Virus record (IMG/VR): IMGVR_UViG_3300027782_000402
Coordinates: 1-22,016 of that record
Reading direction: 5' to 3' (one strand)
From: a virus
DNA length: 22,016 nucleotides
Shown piece by piece: positions 7,016 to 14,363 of the stretch. Under the pieces are notes generated by a model, which worked only from the letters and a program-made list of their open reading frames with translations, searched no databases and had not been told where the DNA came from. Numbering within the stretch: the stretch's first letter is position 1; each line of letters begins with the position of its first letter. Made by a program: the position numbers and the translations under genes.

Positions 7016-7401
7016 TACACATCGATACCTTGGTTGTAATTAACAACAAAATAACGAATGCCTTCAGCATCGTTAATGATGTAACCAGCGGATTCCGCAG
7101 GATCAATTTTTTGTGCTGCTTCCAAGATGCGACGAAATGTTTCAGCCAGATCACCATTGTTTTCATTTTCACACAACTCTTGCGCTGAGTGTAACTCTTC
7201 AAATGACATATAGAACATTGAGTGTTCTTTGTTGTCAGGCTGGAAACAAATAACACCAGGCCCAGCTGCTTCCCAAAACTGCATATAAAGATTTCCCATG
7301 TCACCAAGAATTAACTTGACGACAGCATCCAGATATTTGGCTTCTTGTTCTCCAGTTTTTCCGTTGAGTGCGGCAGAGATCAATTCTTCACGACGGCTCA
7401 T
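7015..7401 (-). CDS. Unknown 128-residue operon protein
   Basis: No family is recognised. The product is acidic and mainly helical: SRREELISAALNGKTGEQEA, LDAVVKLILGD, then an aromatic stretch FYMSFEELHSAQEL and a C-terminal part with beta-strand character (GYIINDAEGIRYFVVNY). There is no membrane segment. It starts in the stop of the upstream 152-residue gene (ATGA overlap) and its stop overlaps the methylase-like gene by one base, so it is firmly part of the operon. A role linked to DNA metabolism is inferred only from company. Confidence 0.72.
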   Translation of the reverse strand: MSRREELISAALNGKTGEQEAKYLDAVVKLILGDMGNLYMQFWEAAGPGVICFQPDNKEHSMFYMSFEELHSAQELCENENNGDLAETFRRILEAAQKIDPAESAGYIINDAEGIRYFVVNYNQGIDV

Positions 7402-7856
7402 GGCTCAAGTAACCCCTGCTTAGAAAGTGATTCTAAAAGTTTTGGTAACGGCCTGTAGATAACTACAAGTTTTCCAAGGTTACCACGTTTCTTGACAAGC
7501 TTTCCACGTTCGTCTCGAAGTTTGTCAAATTCACCAGATCGAATTAAATATTCTGCAACACAACGCAAGCGTCGTTTAAGGGGTAATTCAGCCTGGGGGA
7601 ATTTACCACAGATTGTGTCGGATTCTAAATTTTTAAAAGCTAAACGCAAACGATTGGCCAGTGTCATGTTGGAATTGGCGTCTTCCTCTTCATATGAGCA
7701 AAGATTTTCTAGGTAACGCTGCAAGCAACCATCATCAAAAGATCCAAAGGGAGGCAAAAACTCTTCCACCTGGAGCACTAAGGACTCAGGTAATAACTGA
7801 GAATGATTCTCAATAGTGATGGCAGATAGGTCTAGGCCGTTAAAACGATTTGTCAT
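7398..7856 (-). CDS. Unknown 152-residue operon protein, possible winged-helix C-terminus
   Basis: No named family is recognised. Residues 1-60 are acidic with ESLVLQVEEFLPPFG. Residues 85-152 are basic: a helix LKRRLRCVAEYLIRSGEF, a charged segment KLRDERGKLVKKRGNLGKL, then VVIYRPLPKLLESLS. A helix followed by a basic hairpin and strand is compatible with a small winged-helix DNA-binding fold, but this is a guess. It overlaps both neighbours by four bases (ATGA), so translation of the HTH gene, this gene and the next is likely coupled. Confidence 0.7.
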   Translation of the reverse strand: MTNRFNGLDLSAITIENHSQLLPESLVLQVEEFLPPFGSFDDGCLQRYLENLCSYEEEDANSNMTLANRLRLAFKNLESDTICGKFPQAELPLKRRLRCVAEYLIRSGEFDKLRDERGKLVKKRGNLGKLVVIYRPLPKLLESLSKQGLLEP

Positions 7857-8281
7857 GGTTGCAATCCATCGTCCATGGCCCTGGTATTGACCGAGTTATA
7901 CATGACGCCAGGATTAAAATCAGCCAACTCAACGTCTTTGTTTCTAGCAAAGGACTGAACAAGTTGATTCCAGGGGATTCGGATGACTGCTTTCTTACCA
8001 ATATCTGGACAGACATTGACATAATGAATGCCTTCCGTCCAACCCTTCCCTTTATTTTTTTTGCCTTGGCTGATCCAGTTGCGAAGAGTTTGATCAGATA
8101 CCCCCAAGCGCCTAGCACATTCTTCTGTAGGGATGTACTCATCAGCAAAAGCTTCGGGATTTAAACGGTCTGTTTCTCCATCCGAATAACGGCTATGCCA
8201 CATGGAAGCCAAGATATTTCTAATGCCTTTTAATTCGTGGGCCACATCTTCCAAGCCTTTACGAATTCCAAAAGTTGCCAT
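7853..8281 (-). CDS. Helix-turn-helix DNA-binding protein
   Basis: The 142-residue protein has a clear MerR/excisionase-like helix-turn-helix at residues 48-75: YIPTEECARRLGVSDQTLRN followed by WISQGKK. A basic loop, WTEGIHYVNV and a strand (KKAVIRIPWNQLVQSF) complete a winged fold. Such proteins act as phage transcription regulators or recombination directionality factors. No integrase is seen here, so regulator is the more cautious reading. It is the first gene of the minus-strand operon and divergent from the membrane protein at 8337, with 55 bases between the starts, so it could control both. A TATAAA string (8298-8303, minus strand) lies 16 bases before its ATG. Confidence 0.75.
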   Translation of the reverse strand: MATFGIRKGLEDVAHELKGIRNILASMWHSRYSDGETDRLNPEAFADEYIPTEECARRLGVSDQTLRNWISQGKKNKGKGWTEGIHYVNVCPDIGKKAVIRIPWNQLVQSFARNKDVELADFNPGVMYNSVNTRAMDDGLQP

Positions 8282-8336
8282 ACGTCTATAAACCTTTTTT
8301 ATATGTTAGTGTGTGTGGAAACGTTTTGTCACGAAA

Positions 8337-8681
8337 ATGGAAGAACAACTTCCGCCTAGCGCACCGGCCCCTGACAACTTCTTTCAAACGCCGCCGCCTA
8401 TGCCAACCATTACACCTGAAATGATTGAGCAGATGAAGTTGCGTGCTCGGCAAGAAGCCATTCGCATCACCATGGAACAACGCCAAATTCCCCTGGCTGC
8501 ACCAACACAAACACCTCCTTCTTTTACGCCACCTCCTCAAGTAGTCTACGTACGTCGTAATTTAACAATTGCTGAACTATTAGTAACCCTTGCTTTGGCT
8601 TGTGGCATTGTATTAGGCGTCCAGGTAAGTTGGAATTTTGCTACTCAAATCCTTCCTCGTATTGAAGTTAAGATGAAATGA
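8337..8681 (+). CDS. Single-span membrane protein with Pro-rich N-terminus
   Basis: The 114-residue product opens with a Pro-rich disordered part (LPPSAPAPDN, PPPMPTITPE), then a Gln/Arg-rich helix, another Pro-rich linker, and one hydrophobic segment at about residues 76-100 (LLVTLALACGIVLGVQV). A short basic tail follows. I chose ATG 8337 over a GTG eight codons upstream (8313). With the N-terminus inside, it would be an inner-membrane anchored protein. It lies before the fibre genes and could be a virion membrane contact or a lysis accessory such as a holin-like or spanin-like protein. Neither is supported by a specific motif. Confidence 0.7.
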   Translation: MEEQLPPSAPAPDNFFQTPPPMPTITPEMIEQMKLRARQEAIRITMEQRQIPLAAPTQTPPSFTPPPQVVYVRRNLTIAELLVTLALACGIVLGVQVSWNFATQILPRIEVKMK

Positions 8682-8696
8682 GTTGAGCACAGGTCG

Positions 8697-8722
8697 CCTA
8701 TAATTTATTTTATAGGGTTTTT
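8697..8722 (+). terminator. Weak AT-rich hairpin with T-run, possible terminator
   Basis: CCTATAA (8697-8703) and TTATAGG (8710-8716) are a perfect 7-base-pair inverted repeat with a six-base loop, followed by GTTTTTG. It could end transcription of the membrane-protein gene. The stem is AT-rich and contains the TATAAT box used below, so the signal is ambiguous. Confidence 0.25.
8699..8704 (+). promoter_or_regulatory. Candidate TATAAT promoter box before first fibre gene
   Basis: TATAAT (context GTCGCCTATAATTT) ends 29 bases before the GTG at 8734. It resembles the other TATANT boxes in the window and lacks a convincing -35 element. Confidence 0.35.
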
Positions 8723-8733
8723 GTAATTAAATA

Positions 8734-10977
8734 GTGGCCAACAGGCGTATATCCGAATTACCTGTATTACAAGGCATTGATCTCAACAATGCTGATCTTT
8801 TTACTGTTGTTCACGTAAGCGAAGTTGACCCAGGGTTAAAAAATAAAAAAATTCAAACGTCCGAATTCCGTACGTATTTAAACGGTTATTACCTAACGTT
8901 AACGGGTGGTACGGTCGGTGGCAACACAACGTTTACCACGGGCCTTACCGTTTCCGGTACATCGTTATTAAACAATCTTACGGTAACTGGCACTGCTACA
9001 TTCTCTACTTTTTCAATTGATAACATCACGGTTACCGGTGTTATTAGTGGAAAAACCATTACAGGAGACACTGTTCAAGCCAGTACTTTTACAGCCGTTA
9101 CCGGAAACATAGATACATTCACAGCGGCTAGAGCGACTGTTGTCAGTGGTATCTTTACATCTTTAAGTGGAACCACAATTACTGGTACTTCTGTCAATGC
9201 AACTACTGGTAATTTTCAAACTGCTTCTGGCGTAACAGTTATTGGTGGTACTGTAAGTGGCACTGTTGTCACCGGTAATACCGGTAGGTTTGCAAATATT
9301 ACAGGTGTCAGTGGCGTTTTCACTTCTCAAGTTTCTGGTGCTGTAGTCACAGGAGATACTGGCAGATACACAACAATTACTGGTGGTACAGGCGTCTTTA
9401 CTACTAGTCTGAGCGGTGCCAATATCACCGGTGTTTCTGGTGTTTACACAACGCAATTATCTGGTGCTGTTATTACAGGAGACACCGGTAGGTTTGCAAA
9501 CATAACGGGTGTTAGCGGTACTTTTACTACTCAACTATCTGGTTTAACCATTACAGGTGCAACTGGTTTATTCAGCACGGTAACGGGTATTTCTGGTGTT
9601 TACACAACGCAATTGTCGGGTGCTGTTATTACGGGAGACGCAGGGCGTTTTTCAAACATTACTGGTGTCAGTGGCGTCTATACAACACAACTTTCAGGTG
9701 CTGTAATTACAGGTGACGCAGGACGCTTTAGTAATGTTACTGGTGTTAGTGGTGTCTTTACTACCAGGCTCTCAGGCCAAACCATTACTGGTGTCAGTGG
9801 TCTCTATCAAATTGTTACGGCTGCAACCGGTATATTTACTTCCACAATTTCAATTCCATCCATCACAACCACAGGGGGTTTGACTGCAGGTGGCAATTTA
9901 ATTGTTAGTGGAAGTGGAGTTATTTCCTCAGGTTTAACTGTTAGTGGCACATTGTCGGGTACAACCGTAACAGGTACAACCGCTGCATTCACTAATATTA
10001 CTGGCAGCGCTATCTACGGAACAACCAGTATCTCTGGTCTTTTTATCTCTGGTGATACAGCAGCTTTCACATCTGTTACTGGGGCAACTGGTGTATTCAC
10101 TAGTGTGTTATCCGGAAATGTCATTACAGGCAATACGGTTTCAGGAGGAGCAGCCGTATTTACTACAGGTACTTTTACTAATTTTTCAGGGACAGTTATT
10201 AGTGGAGCTACTGGTCGTTTCACAACTGTTACGGGTATAAGCGGTGTTTATACGGCGCAACTTTCAGGTGCAACCATTACGGGAAACACTGGTCAATTTA
10301 CCAATATTACTGGAGTATCTGGTGTATTTACCACAGCATTAAGCGGTGCAATTATTAGTGGTGATACCGGTTTGTTCACGCGGATCACAGGTATTACCGG
10401 GACATTCACACAACTTACTGGTACAAACTTTAGTAGTACCAGCGGTCAAATCACATCTTTACAAAGCACTAGCGGAGTCTTTGCAACGTTCCTATCTGGT
10501 TTTACAATCAGCGGCGCTACGGCAAATTTTGGTCAAGCCAATGCTACTTCTGGTTCTATTACATTTATATCAGGGCAGAGCGTAACAGCACTTAGCGGTA
10601 ATGTTGACTACCTCAGTGGGGTTAGGGTTATTGCTAATGACAGTATTTTGGGCGGTACATTTTCCGGCCTGCAATACAAAGTATCTGGCAACATAACCGT
10701 TATTGATACCTCCGGTGGTGTTAGGCCGTACGGACAGTTTACATTCCCCGCTTCCCCCGGTACTAATAACTACATTCTGACGAGTAACGGGGATGGCACC
10801 ACGATGTGGCGCTCAACCACATTCCCAAGTCAAGGTGTTATTCTTGAAAGTATTATTGTAATTACAGTAAATACTTCAATTACCAGCGGTAATAATGGTT
10901 TATCCGTTGGCCCGGTAACTGTGGCATCTGGCGCAGTCGTTACAGTTCCAAGTGGCTCTGTTTGGGGAATTTTTTAA
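8734..10977 (+). CDS. Repeat-built tail fibre / adsorption protein 1
   Basis: The 747-residue protein starts at GTG 8734. Residues 1-60 form a conserved head (ANRRISELPVLQGIDLNNAD, then VHVSEVDPGLKNKKI), a pattern of phage fibre proteins that bind the tail. From about residue 60 to 640 it is built of Thr/Ser/Gly/Val beta-repeats. The clearest period is 26 residues, for example NITGVSGVYTTQLSGAVITG followed by DTGRFA, as expected for an elongated trimeric beta-helix or beta-roll. The C-terminal 100 residues leave the repeat pattern (YGQFTFPASPGTNNY, TSNGDGTTMW) and may be the knob or the chain-joining end. It is followed after 39 bases by a second fibre gene whose N-terminus has the same repeats. 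Host-surface attachment is inferred. Confidence 0.8.
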   Translation: MANRRISELPVLQGIDLNNADLFTVVHVSEVDPGLKNKKIQTSEFRTYLNGYYLTLTGGTVGGNTTFTTGLTVSGTSLLNNLTVTGTATFSTFSIDNITVTGVISGKTITGDTVQASTFTAVTGNIDTFTAARATVVSGIFTSLSGTTITGTSVNATTGNFQTASGVTVIGGTVSGTVVTGNTGRFANITGVSGVFTSQVSGAVVTGDTGRYTTITGGTGVFTTSLSGANITGVSGVYTTQLSGAVITGDTGRFANITGVSGTFTTQLSGLTITGATGLFSTVTGISGVYTTQLSGAVITGDAGRFSNITGVSGVYTTQLSGAVITGDAGRFSNVTGVSGVFTTRLSGQTITGVSGLYQIVTAATGIFTSTISIPSITTTGGLTAGGNLIVSGSGVISSGLTVSGTLSGTTVTGTTAAFTNITGSAIYGTTSISGLFISGDTAAFTSVTGATGVFTSVLSGNVITGNTVSGGAAVFTTGTFTNFSGTVISGATGRFTTVTGISGVYTAQLSGATITGNTGQFTNITGVSGVFTTALSGAIISGDTGLFTRITGITGTFTQLTGTNFSSTSGQITSLQSTSGVFATFLSGFTISGATANFGQANATSGSITFISGQSVTALSGNVDYLSGVRVIANDSILGGTFSGLQYKVSGNITVIDTSGGVRPYGQFTFPASPGTNNYILTSNGDGTTMWRSTTFPSQGVILESIIVITVNTSITSGNNGLSVGPVTVASGAVVTVPSGSVWGIF
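9295..9810 (+). repeat. Degenerate 78-bp (26-codon) tandem repeats in fibre gene
   Basis: Units start at 9295, 9421, 9499, 9577, 9655 and 9733, each 26 codons, plus one short 16-codon unit at 9373-9420. All follow (N/T)(I/V)TG(V/I/G)(S/T)G-(V/T)(F/Y)T, then LSG and ITG. Synonymous positions have drifted, so the repeat is much stronger in protein than in DNA. A second, less regular block lies at about 10160-10420. Confidence 0.85.
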
Positions 10978-10996
10978 TTTCTGTTATTATTGTTAG

Positions 10997-11002
10997 TATA
11001 AA
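10997..11002 (+). promoter_or_regulatory. Candidate TATAAA promoter box before second fibre gene
   Basis: TATAAA (context TTAGTATAAAGAAC) ends 14 bases before the ATG at 11017, closer than in other members of the set. The two fibre genes may also share a transcript. Confidence 0.25.
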
Positions 11003-11016
11003 GAACGAGTATTATT

Positions 11017-13434
11017 ATGGCTTACGGTGGAATTAAGTTTGATAATATCACTTTTACCAATGCGGGCGTCGATACAAATATTACGGTCTCAGGTTTGTAT
11101 GCTTCTACTACTTCCGGTTTAACTGTTACCGGCACCATTTCAGGCAACCTGGTTCAAGGTGCAACAGTTTCAGGCACCACTGTAACAGGCACATCAGCTA
11201 ACTTTGCCTCTGGTGTATTTACTACACAGATATCAGGCACAATAGGTATTTTTGGCGCCGGATCTGCTACAGCACCAGGCCTTGCAGTTGGCGTCGGCAC
11301 AACCTATAAACCAGGTATTTACTCCCCTGGTACTGACCAGCTGGCGATCTCGACGGGGGGCACGGGGCGGCTGTTTGTGGATGCAAGTGGGACTGTGGGG
11401 ATTGGTGTTGGATCAGATTTAGGCGCATCCAAATTTTTTATAGCTGGCAACGGTACTGCTGGCTTGACAAATATCTTTACTCTTCGTACGGCAAGTGGAA
11501 ATTCATATGGGCTTCAAGTTAAAGGCAACAATACCAATGATGAATGGTTAATCCAAAATTACTACAACGCCGCCTTAGCTTTTGGAACAAACAACACCGA
11601 GCGGATGCGCCTAACCTCCGCTGGCCTTTTAGGTCTGGGGACTAGTGCGCCTAACTATCAACTGCATGTCACTACAAGTTTTGCCGTTGGAGCAAGTGGT
11701 TTTAATCAGCAGCTTAGCTTTACTAATGACACCATTCAGTCCTTAATACTTGGAACTGGTTATACCGCGCTAAAGCTTAACCCCTTGGGAGGCAACGTCG
11801 GCATCGGGACGAGTAGCCCTCTGAAAAAAACCGAAATACGAAGTGCTCCAACAACCGCAGACACTGACGGATTGCGAGTCAGCGACGGAACTCGATACAT
11901 GGAGTTTGCTCAGACCGGGGCAACTTACAGCTACATGCAAGTTGGTGCAAACCAGAACCTTTTGTATTTTTCTGGTTCCGATCTTCATGTCTCCACTGAT
12001 GGCGCAAATGCAATTACTTTAAACACCAACGCTCTTGAACGCGCCCGCATCGACTCCTCCGGCAGGCTCTTAGTTGGCACGTCTACTAGCCTTGATGTAA
12101 ACGCGGGATTGCAAATTGCTGTAAATAGTTCATTCAGTGATTTTTACCCCTTACAAATTTTCCATTTTGATTCTACAAATGATGCGTCAGGCCCAACAAC
12201 AATTTATACACGATCCAAGTCGGACACTGTTGGGACTATTTCTGCCGTAAATGTAGACGATGGTCTAGGGGTAATTTTATTTAGAGGGGCGGGTACATCT
12301 AATTATGTTAATGGTGCACTAATTAAAGCAGAGGTTGACGCTGGAACTGTAAGCAACACATCAATGCCAACTCGCCTAGTGTTCTCCACTACGGCAGACG
12401 GAGCGGCAAGTCCGACGGAGCGGATGCGAATCGACAGCTCCGGCAATCTTGGCGTAGGTGTCACTAGTCCAGCAACTGCATCTTTCGGAAATGTAATTAG
12501 GAATAAAGCGCCTTTGGGCACGGGTGCTGCTGGTTATTTTACCGAAGGTTCCAACTCTGATACATGGTTCGGAATCTATTCCGGTACAGGCACAAGCGAC
12601 AGTGCCGCCTTGGTATACCCAAGCACTGGCAGCCTTCGTATTGCCACTACCACTGGTGTAGGTGTTGGAGGATTCAGTGAACGACTGCGAATCACATCCG
12701 CTGGCCTTGTAGGCGTGGGGACTTCTACGCCAACATATAAGTTCCAAATAAATTCAGGTTCAAATCCTGGCGGAGAGGCTGGAGCAATTGCATTTGGAGA
12801 TGTTGGCCCTGGTACGCCTTGTGCGCGTATTAATGCTTATCGAGTTGATGGATCGTTTTCAGGGGAACTTCAGTTCTTTACAACTGTCGGCGCTGGCACA
12901 GAAACCCGCGCAATGACCATTGACTCGTCACAGCGCGTACTTGTCGGCATTACTTCCGCCAACACATCTGGCGCCAAGCTTCAAACATCAGACGGCCTGA
13001 CCTTCCCCGCAACGCAAGTCGCCTCGTCCGATCCAAACACCCTCGACGATTATGAAGAGGGGACGTTTACGCCGGTTATTCAAGGAAGCACTACTGTTGG
13101 CACGGCTACTTATGCAACTCGGAGTGGTTTTTATACAAAAATAGGAAGACAAGTTACAGCACACATTGCAATAAACTGGAGTTCGGGTACAGGCACTGGC
13201 AATCTTCAAATAGGTAGTTTGCCATTTAATACAGCATTGGCAGACGGTTCTGTAAGTTTTGGACTTGTTGACAATGTAACTTTAACTACACTCTCTATTT
13301 TAACTGGAACCGCAGCCGTCGGCTCCGCTCGTATTGATTTGACAAATGCAATAGTTGGAGGGGGCAGTTATGCTTTTTCGCCTTATGATGCATCCGGTTT
13401 CCTGGTGCTGACAGTAACTTACTTTGCCACGTAA
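11017..13434 (+). CDS. Tail fibre / spike protein 2 with ERMRIDSSG repeats
   Basis: The 805-residue protein has three visible parts. Residues 1-80 repeat the Thr/Gly beta-motifs of the preceding fibre (TVSGTTVTGTSANF, GVFTTQISG). Residues about 95-665 carry at least five spaced copies of a motif known from many phage fibres and spikes, of the form ERMRIDSSG-x-LGVGT-x2-P (for example at NTERMRLTSAG, LERARIDSSG, PTERMRIDSSG, FSERLRITSAG). The C-terminal 130 residues open NTLDDYEEGTFTPVIQG and continue with YTKIGRQV, a C-terminal module also seen in unrelated phage fibres. This fits a long receptor-binding fibre whose tip can be exchanged. Local GC-rich stretches (for example about 11340-11400) differ from the first fibre gene and suggest mosaic origin. 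Specific receptor unknown. Confidence 0.8.
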   Translation: MAYGGIKFDNITFTNAGVDTNITVSGLYASTTSGLTVTGTISGNLVQGATVSGTTVTGTSANFASGVFTTQISGTIGIFGAGSATAPGLAVGVGTTYKPGIYSPGTDQLAISTGGTGRLFVDASGTVGIGVGSDLGASKFFIAGNGTAGLTNIFTLRTASGNSYGLQVKGNNTNDEWLIQNYYNAALAFGTNNTERMRLTSAGLLGLGTSAPNYQLHVTTSFAVGASGFNQQLSFTNDTIQSLILGTGYTALKLNPLGGNVGIGTSSPLKKTEIRSAPTTADTDGLRVSDGTRYMEFAQTGATYSYMQVGANQNLLYFSGSDLHVSTDGANAITLNTNALERARIDSSGRLLVGTSTSLDVNAGLQIAVNSSFSDFYPLQIFHFDSTNDASGPTTIYTRSKSDTVGTISAVNVDDGLGVILFRGAGTSNYVNGALIKAEVDAGTVSNTSMPTRLVFSTTADGAASPTERMRIDSSGNLGVGVTSPATASFGNVIRNKAPLGTGAAGYFTEGSNSDTWFGIYSGTGTSDSAALVYPSTGSLRIATTTGVGVGGFSERLRITSAGLVGVGTSTPTYKFQINSGSNPGGEAGAIAFGDVGPGTPCARINAYRVDGSFSGELQFFTTVGAGTETRAMTIDSSQRVLVGITSANTSGAKLQTSDGLTFPATQVASSDPNTLDDYEEGTFTPVIQGSTTVGTATYATRSGFYTKIGRQVTAHIAINWSSGTGTGNLQIGSLPFNTALADGSVSFGLVDNVTLTTLSILTGTAAVGSARIDLTNAIVGGGSYAFSPYDASGFLVLTVTYFAT

Positions 13435-13483
13435 TCAACAGCCCGCAACCCGGCTTAAAACTACGACCCATCTAAACCTGTCT

Positions 13484-13497
13484 CCGGCTGTCGCCGG
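13484..13497 (+). promoter_or_regulatory. Short GC-rich hairpin before the 67-residue gene
   Basis: CCGGC (13484-13488) and GCCGG (13493-13497) form a 5-base-pair stem with a TGTC loop, nine bases before the ATG at 13507. No T-run follows. It may influence translation or mRNA processing; significance is uncertain. Confidence 0.25.
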
Positions 13498-13506
13498 TCC
13501 CTAAAC

Positions 13507-13710
13507 ATGGCTCTCGTCAAAGAAGTCGTCATCGACAAGATCGAAGTCCTGGAATCTGGTGCAATCCAGGTGCGCCAGGCCACCCGCGTCCTAGAAGATG
13601 ACGTGGTGCTGTCCACCTCCTACCACCGTCACGTGTTGGAGAAGGATGCAGACCTGACCAATGAAGACCCCAAGGTAGCGGCTGTTGCTACCGCTGCGTG
13701 GGCTGAATAG
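13507..13710 (+). CDS. Small conserved phage protein after fibre gene
   Basis: The 67-residue product (MALVKEVVIDKIEVLESGAI, then a segment with STSYHRHVLEKDADL) is a small beta-rich protein of a type I recognise behind tail-fibre genes in many phages, with no known function. The SYHRHV core and the ADL-x-NEDPKV segment are the family marks. G+C is about 56% by hand count over 13501-13680, clearly above the surrounding intergenic and downstream sequence, so it was probably acquired together with the fibre tip. A role in fibre attachment or assembly is inferred from position. Confidence 0.75.
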   Translation: MALVKEVVIDKIEVLESGAIQVRQATRVLEDDVVLSTSYHRHVLEKDADLTNEDPKVAAVATAAWAE

Positions 13711-13747
13711 TTCAAAACATGTAAATAATCCTTACAAGTTTTTGTTC

Positions 13748-13753
13748 TATAAT
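13748..13753 (+). promoter_or_regulatory. Candidate TATAAT promoter box before 107-residue gene
   Basis: TATAAT (context TTGTTCTATAATTAACC) ends 22 bases before the ATG at 13776, matching the spacing of the other boxes. It sits in an AT-rich 65-base gap after the GC-rich upstream gene. Confidence 0.4.
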
Positions 13754-13775
13754 TAACCATAGCTACTAAATTAAA

Positions 13776-14099
13776 ATGGCTGATACTTATACCTGGCACA
13801 TTGCCCAGTTAGAACGTAAAATTTCTGATGGTGTGGTTTACACTGCACACTGGACCGTTACTGCTAACCGCGAAGTCACCGATAGTGATGACCTCACTAC
13901 TAGCAGCTACGGCTCTATTGGTTTTGGTGATCCAGACCCTGATAACTTCACACCTTACGAAGATCTTACAGAAGGTCAAGTCGTTGGTTGGGTGTTATCC
14001 GCTCTTGGTGATGAACAAGTTGAAACTATCTGTAGTGGATTGTCTGCTCAACTTGATCTTCAACAGAATCCGGTTGATGCATCTGGCATTCCTTGGTGA
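13776..14099 (+). CDS. Conserved phage protein, unknown function (YTWHIAQLER type)
   Basis: The 107-residue acidic protein opens ADTYTWHIAQLERKISDGVV and continues with beta-strand character (VYTAHWTVTANREV), then FTPYEDLTEGQVVGWVLSAL, a helix with ETICSGLSAQL, and a Pro-Trp C-terminus. This layout matches a widespread phage family of unknown function found near structural genes. The features recognised are the N-terminal YTW, the Y-E-x-LTE-x-Q-V-x-x-WV segment and the C-terminal PW. The gene has its own TATAAT box 22 bases upstream and is followed by another small gene. A virion or tail-associated role is likely but unproven. Confidence 0.78.
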   Translation: MADTYTWHIAQLERKISDGVVYTAHWTVTANREVTDSDDLTTSSYGSIGFGDPDPDNFTPYEDLTEGQVVGWVLSALGDEQVETICSGLSAQLDLQQNPVDASGIPW

Positions 14100-14106
14100 T
14101 TATTGC

Positions 14107-14112
14107 TATACT
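14107..14112 (+). promoter_or_regulatory. Candidate TATACT promoter box before 63-residue gene
   Basis: TATACT (context ATTGCTATACTTTTTG) ends 21 bases before the ATG at 14134. It is one of the regularly spaced TATANT boxes. Confidence 0.35.
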
Positions 14113-14133
14113 TTTTGAAAAGCTTTAAACATC

Positions 14134-14325
14134 ATGGCCCCCAAGAAAAGTCAACTGGTTTCGGCAATCAATTCATTTGGTTCCGCCCGTGCTTCTGGCG
14201 ACGGTACCCTTATTGCTTTTGCTGCTAATTTGATTGGTGAACTTATTGATAACCTTGAGTTTGCACCAGAAGAAACAAAGGAATCTGAAGAAGTTACTGA
14301 AGTCACTCCTGAAGTTCTTGATTGA
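14134..14325 (+). CDS. Small helical acidic-tailed phage protein
   Basis: The 63-residue product starts APKKSQLVSAINSFGSARAS and then forms a hydrophobic helix (LIAFAANLIGELIDNLEFA) with an acidic tail rich in Glu and Thr. Proteins of this type, with the (K/S)xLVxAINxFGSAR opening, are common near tail and lysis genes in cyanophages. The helix is amphipathic rather than a clear membrane span. It lies directly before the two-domain endolysin, so a lysis-accessory role is possible but not shown. Confidence 0.68.
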   Translation: MAPKKSQLVSAINSFGSARASGDGTLIAFAANLIGELIDNLEFAPEETKESEEVTEVTPEVLD

Positions 14326-14331
14326 ATTGAT

Positions 14332-14363
14332 TGGGCCTAAACTTAATTAAAACATTAGGCCCA
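14332..14363 (+). promoter_or_regulatory. Hairpin overlapping the endolysin start codon
   Basis: TGGGCCTAA (14332-14340) and TTAGGCCCA (14355-14363) are a perfect 9-base inverted repeat with a 14-base AT-rich loop. The last base of the 3' arm is the A of the endolysin ATG, and the only nearby AGG lies inside that arm. No T-run follows, so it is not a standard terminator. Translational control of the endolysin is inferred. It parallels the hairpin at the GH24 lysozyme start. Confidence 0.5.

Noticed and set aside
9163-9456. Minus-strand frames opposite the fibre repeats, Cys/Thr/Asn-rich
   Set aside because: They are antisense readings of the low-complexity Thr/Gly/Ser repeats and have no protein-like composition or start signals.
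12755-12770. tRNA T-arm-like string (CAGG, TTCAAAT, CCTG) in the second fibre gene
   Set aside because: No matching acceptor, D or anticodon stems lie upstream, and the bases are in-frame codons of the fibre repeat region.
8734-13434. Possible diversity-generating retroelement target in the fibre genes
   Set aside because: No reverse transcriptase gene and no template repeat matching a fibre 3' end are seen in the window. The repeats are explained by beta-helix periodicity.
13484-13497. GC-rich hairpin as an intrinsic terminator after the second fibre gene
   Set aside because: It is only five base pairs long and lacks a following T-run, so I list it only as a weak regulatory candidate.
13828-14118. 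96-residue plus-strand frame overlapping the 107-residue gene
   Set aside because: It is an out-of-frame shadow. The 107-residue frame matches a known phage family pattern and has a promoter box at the standard distance.
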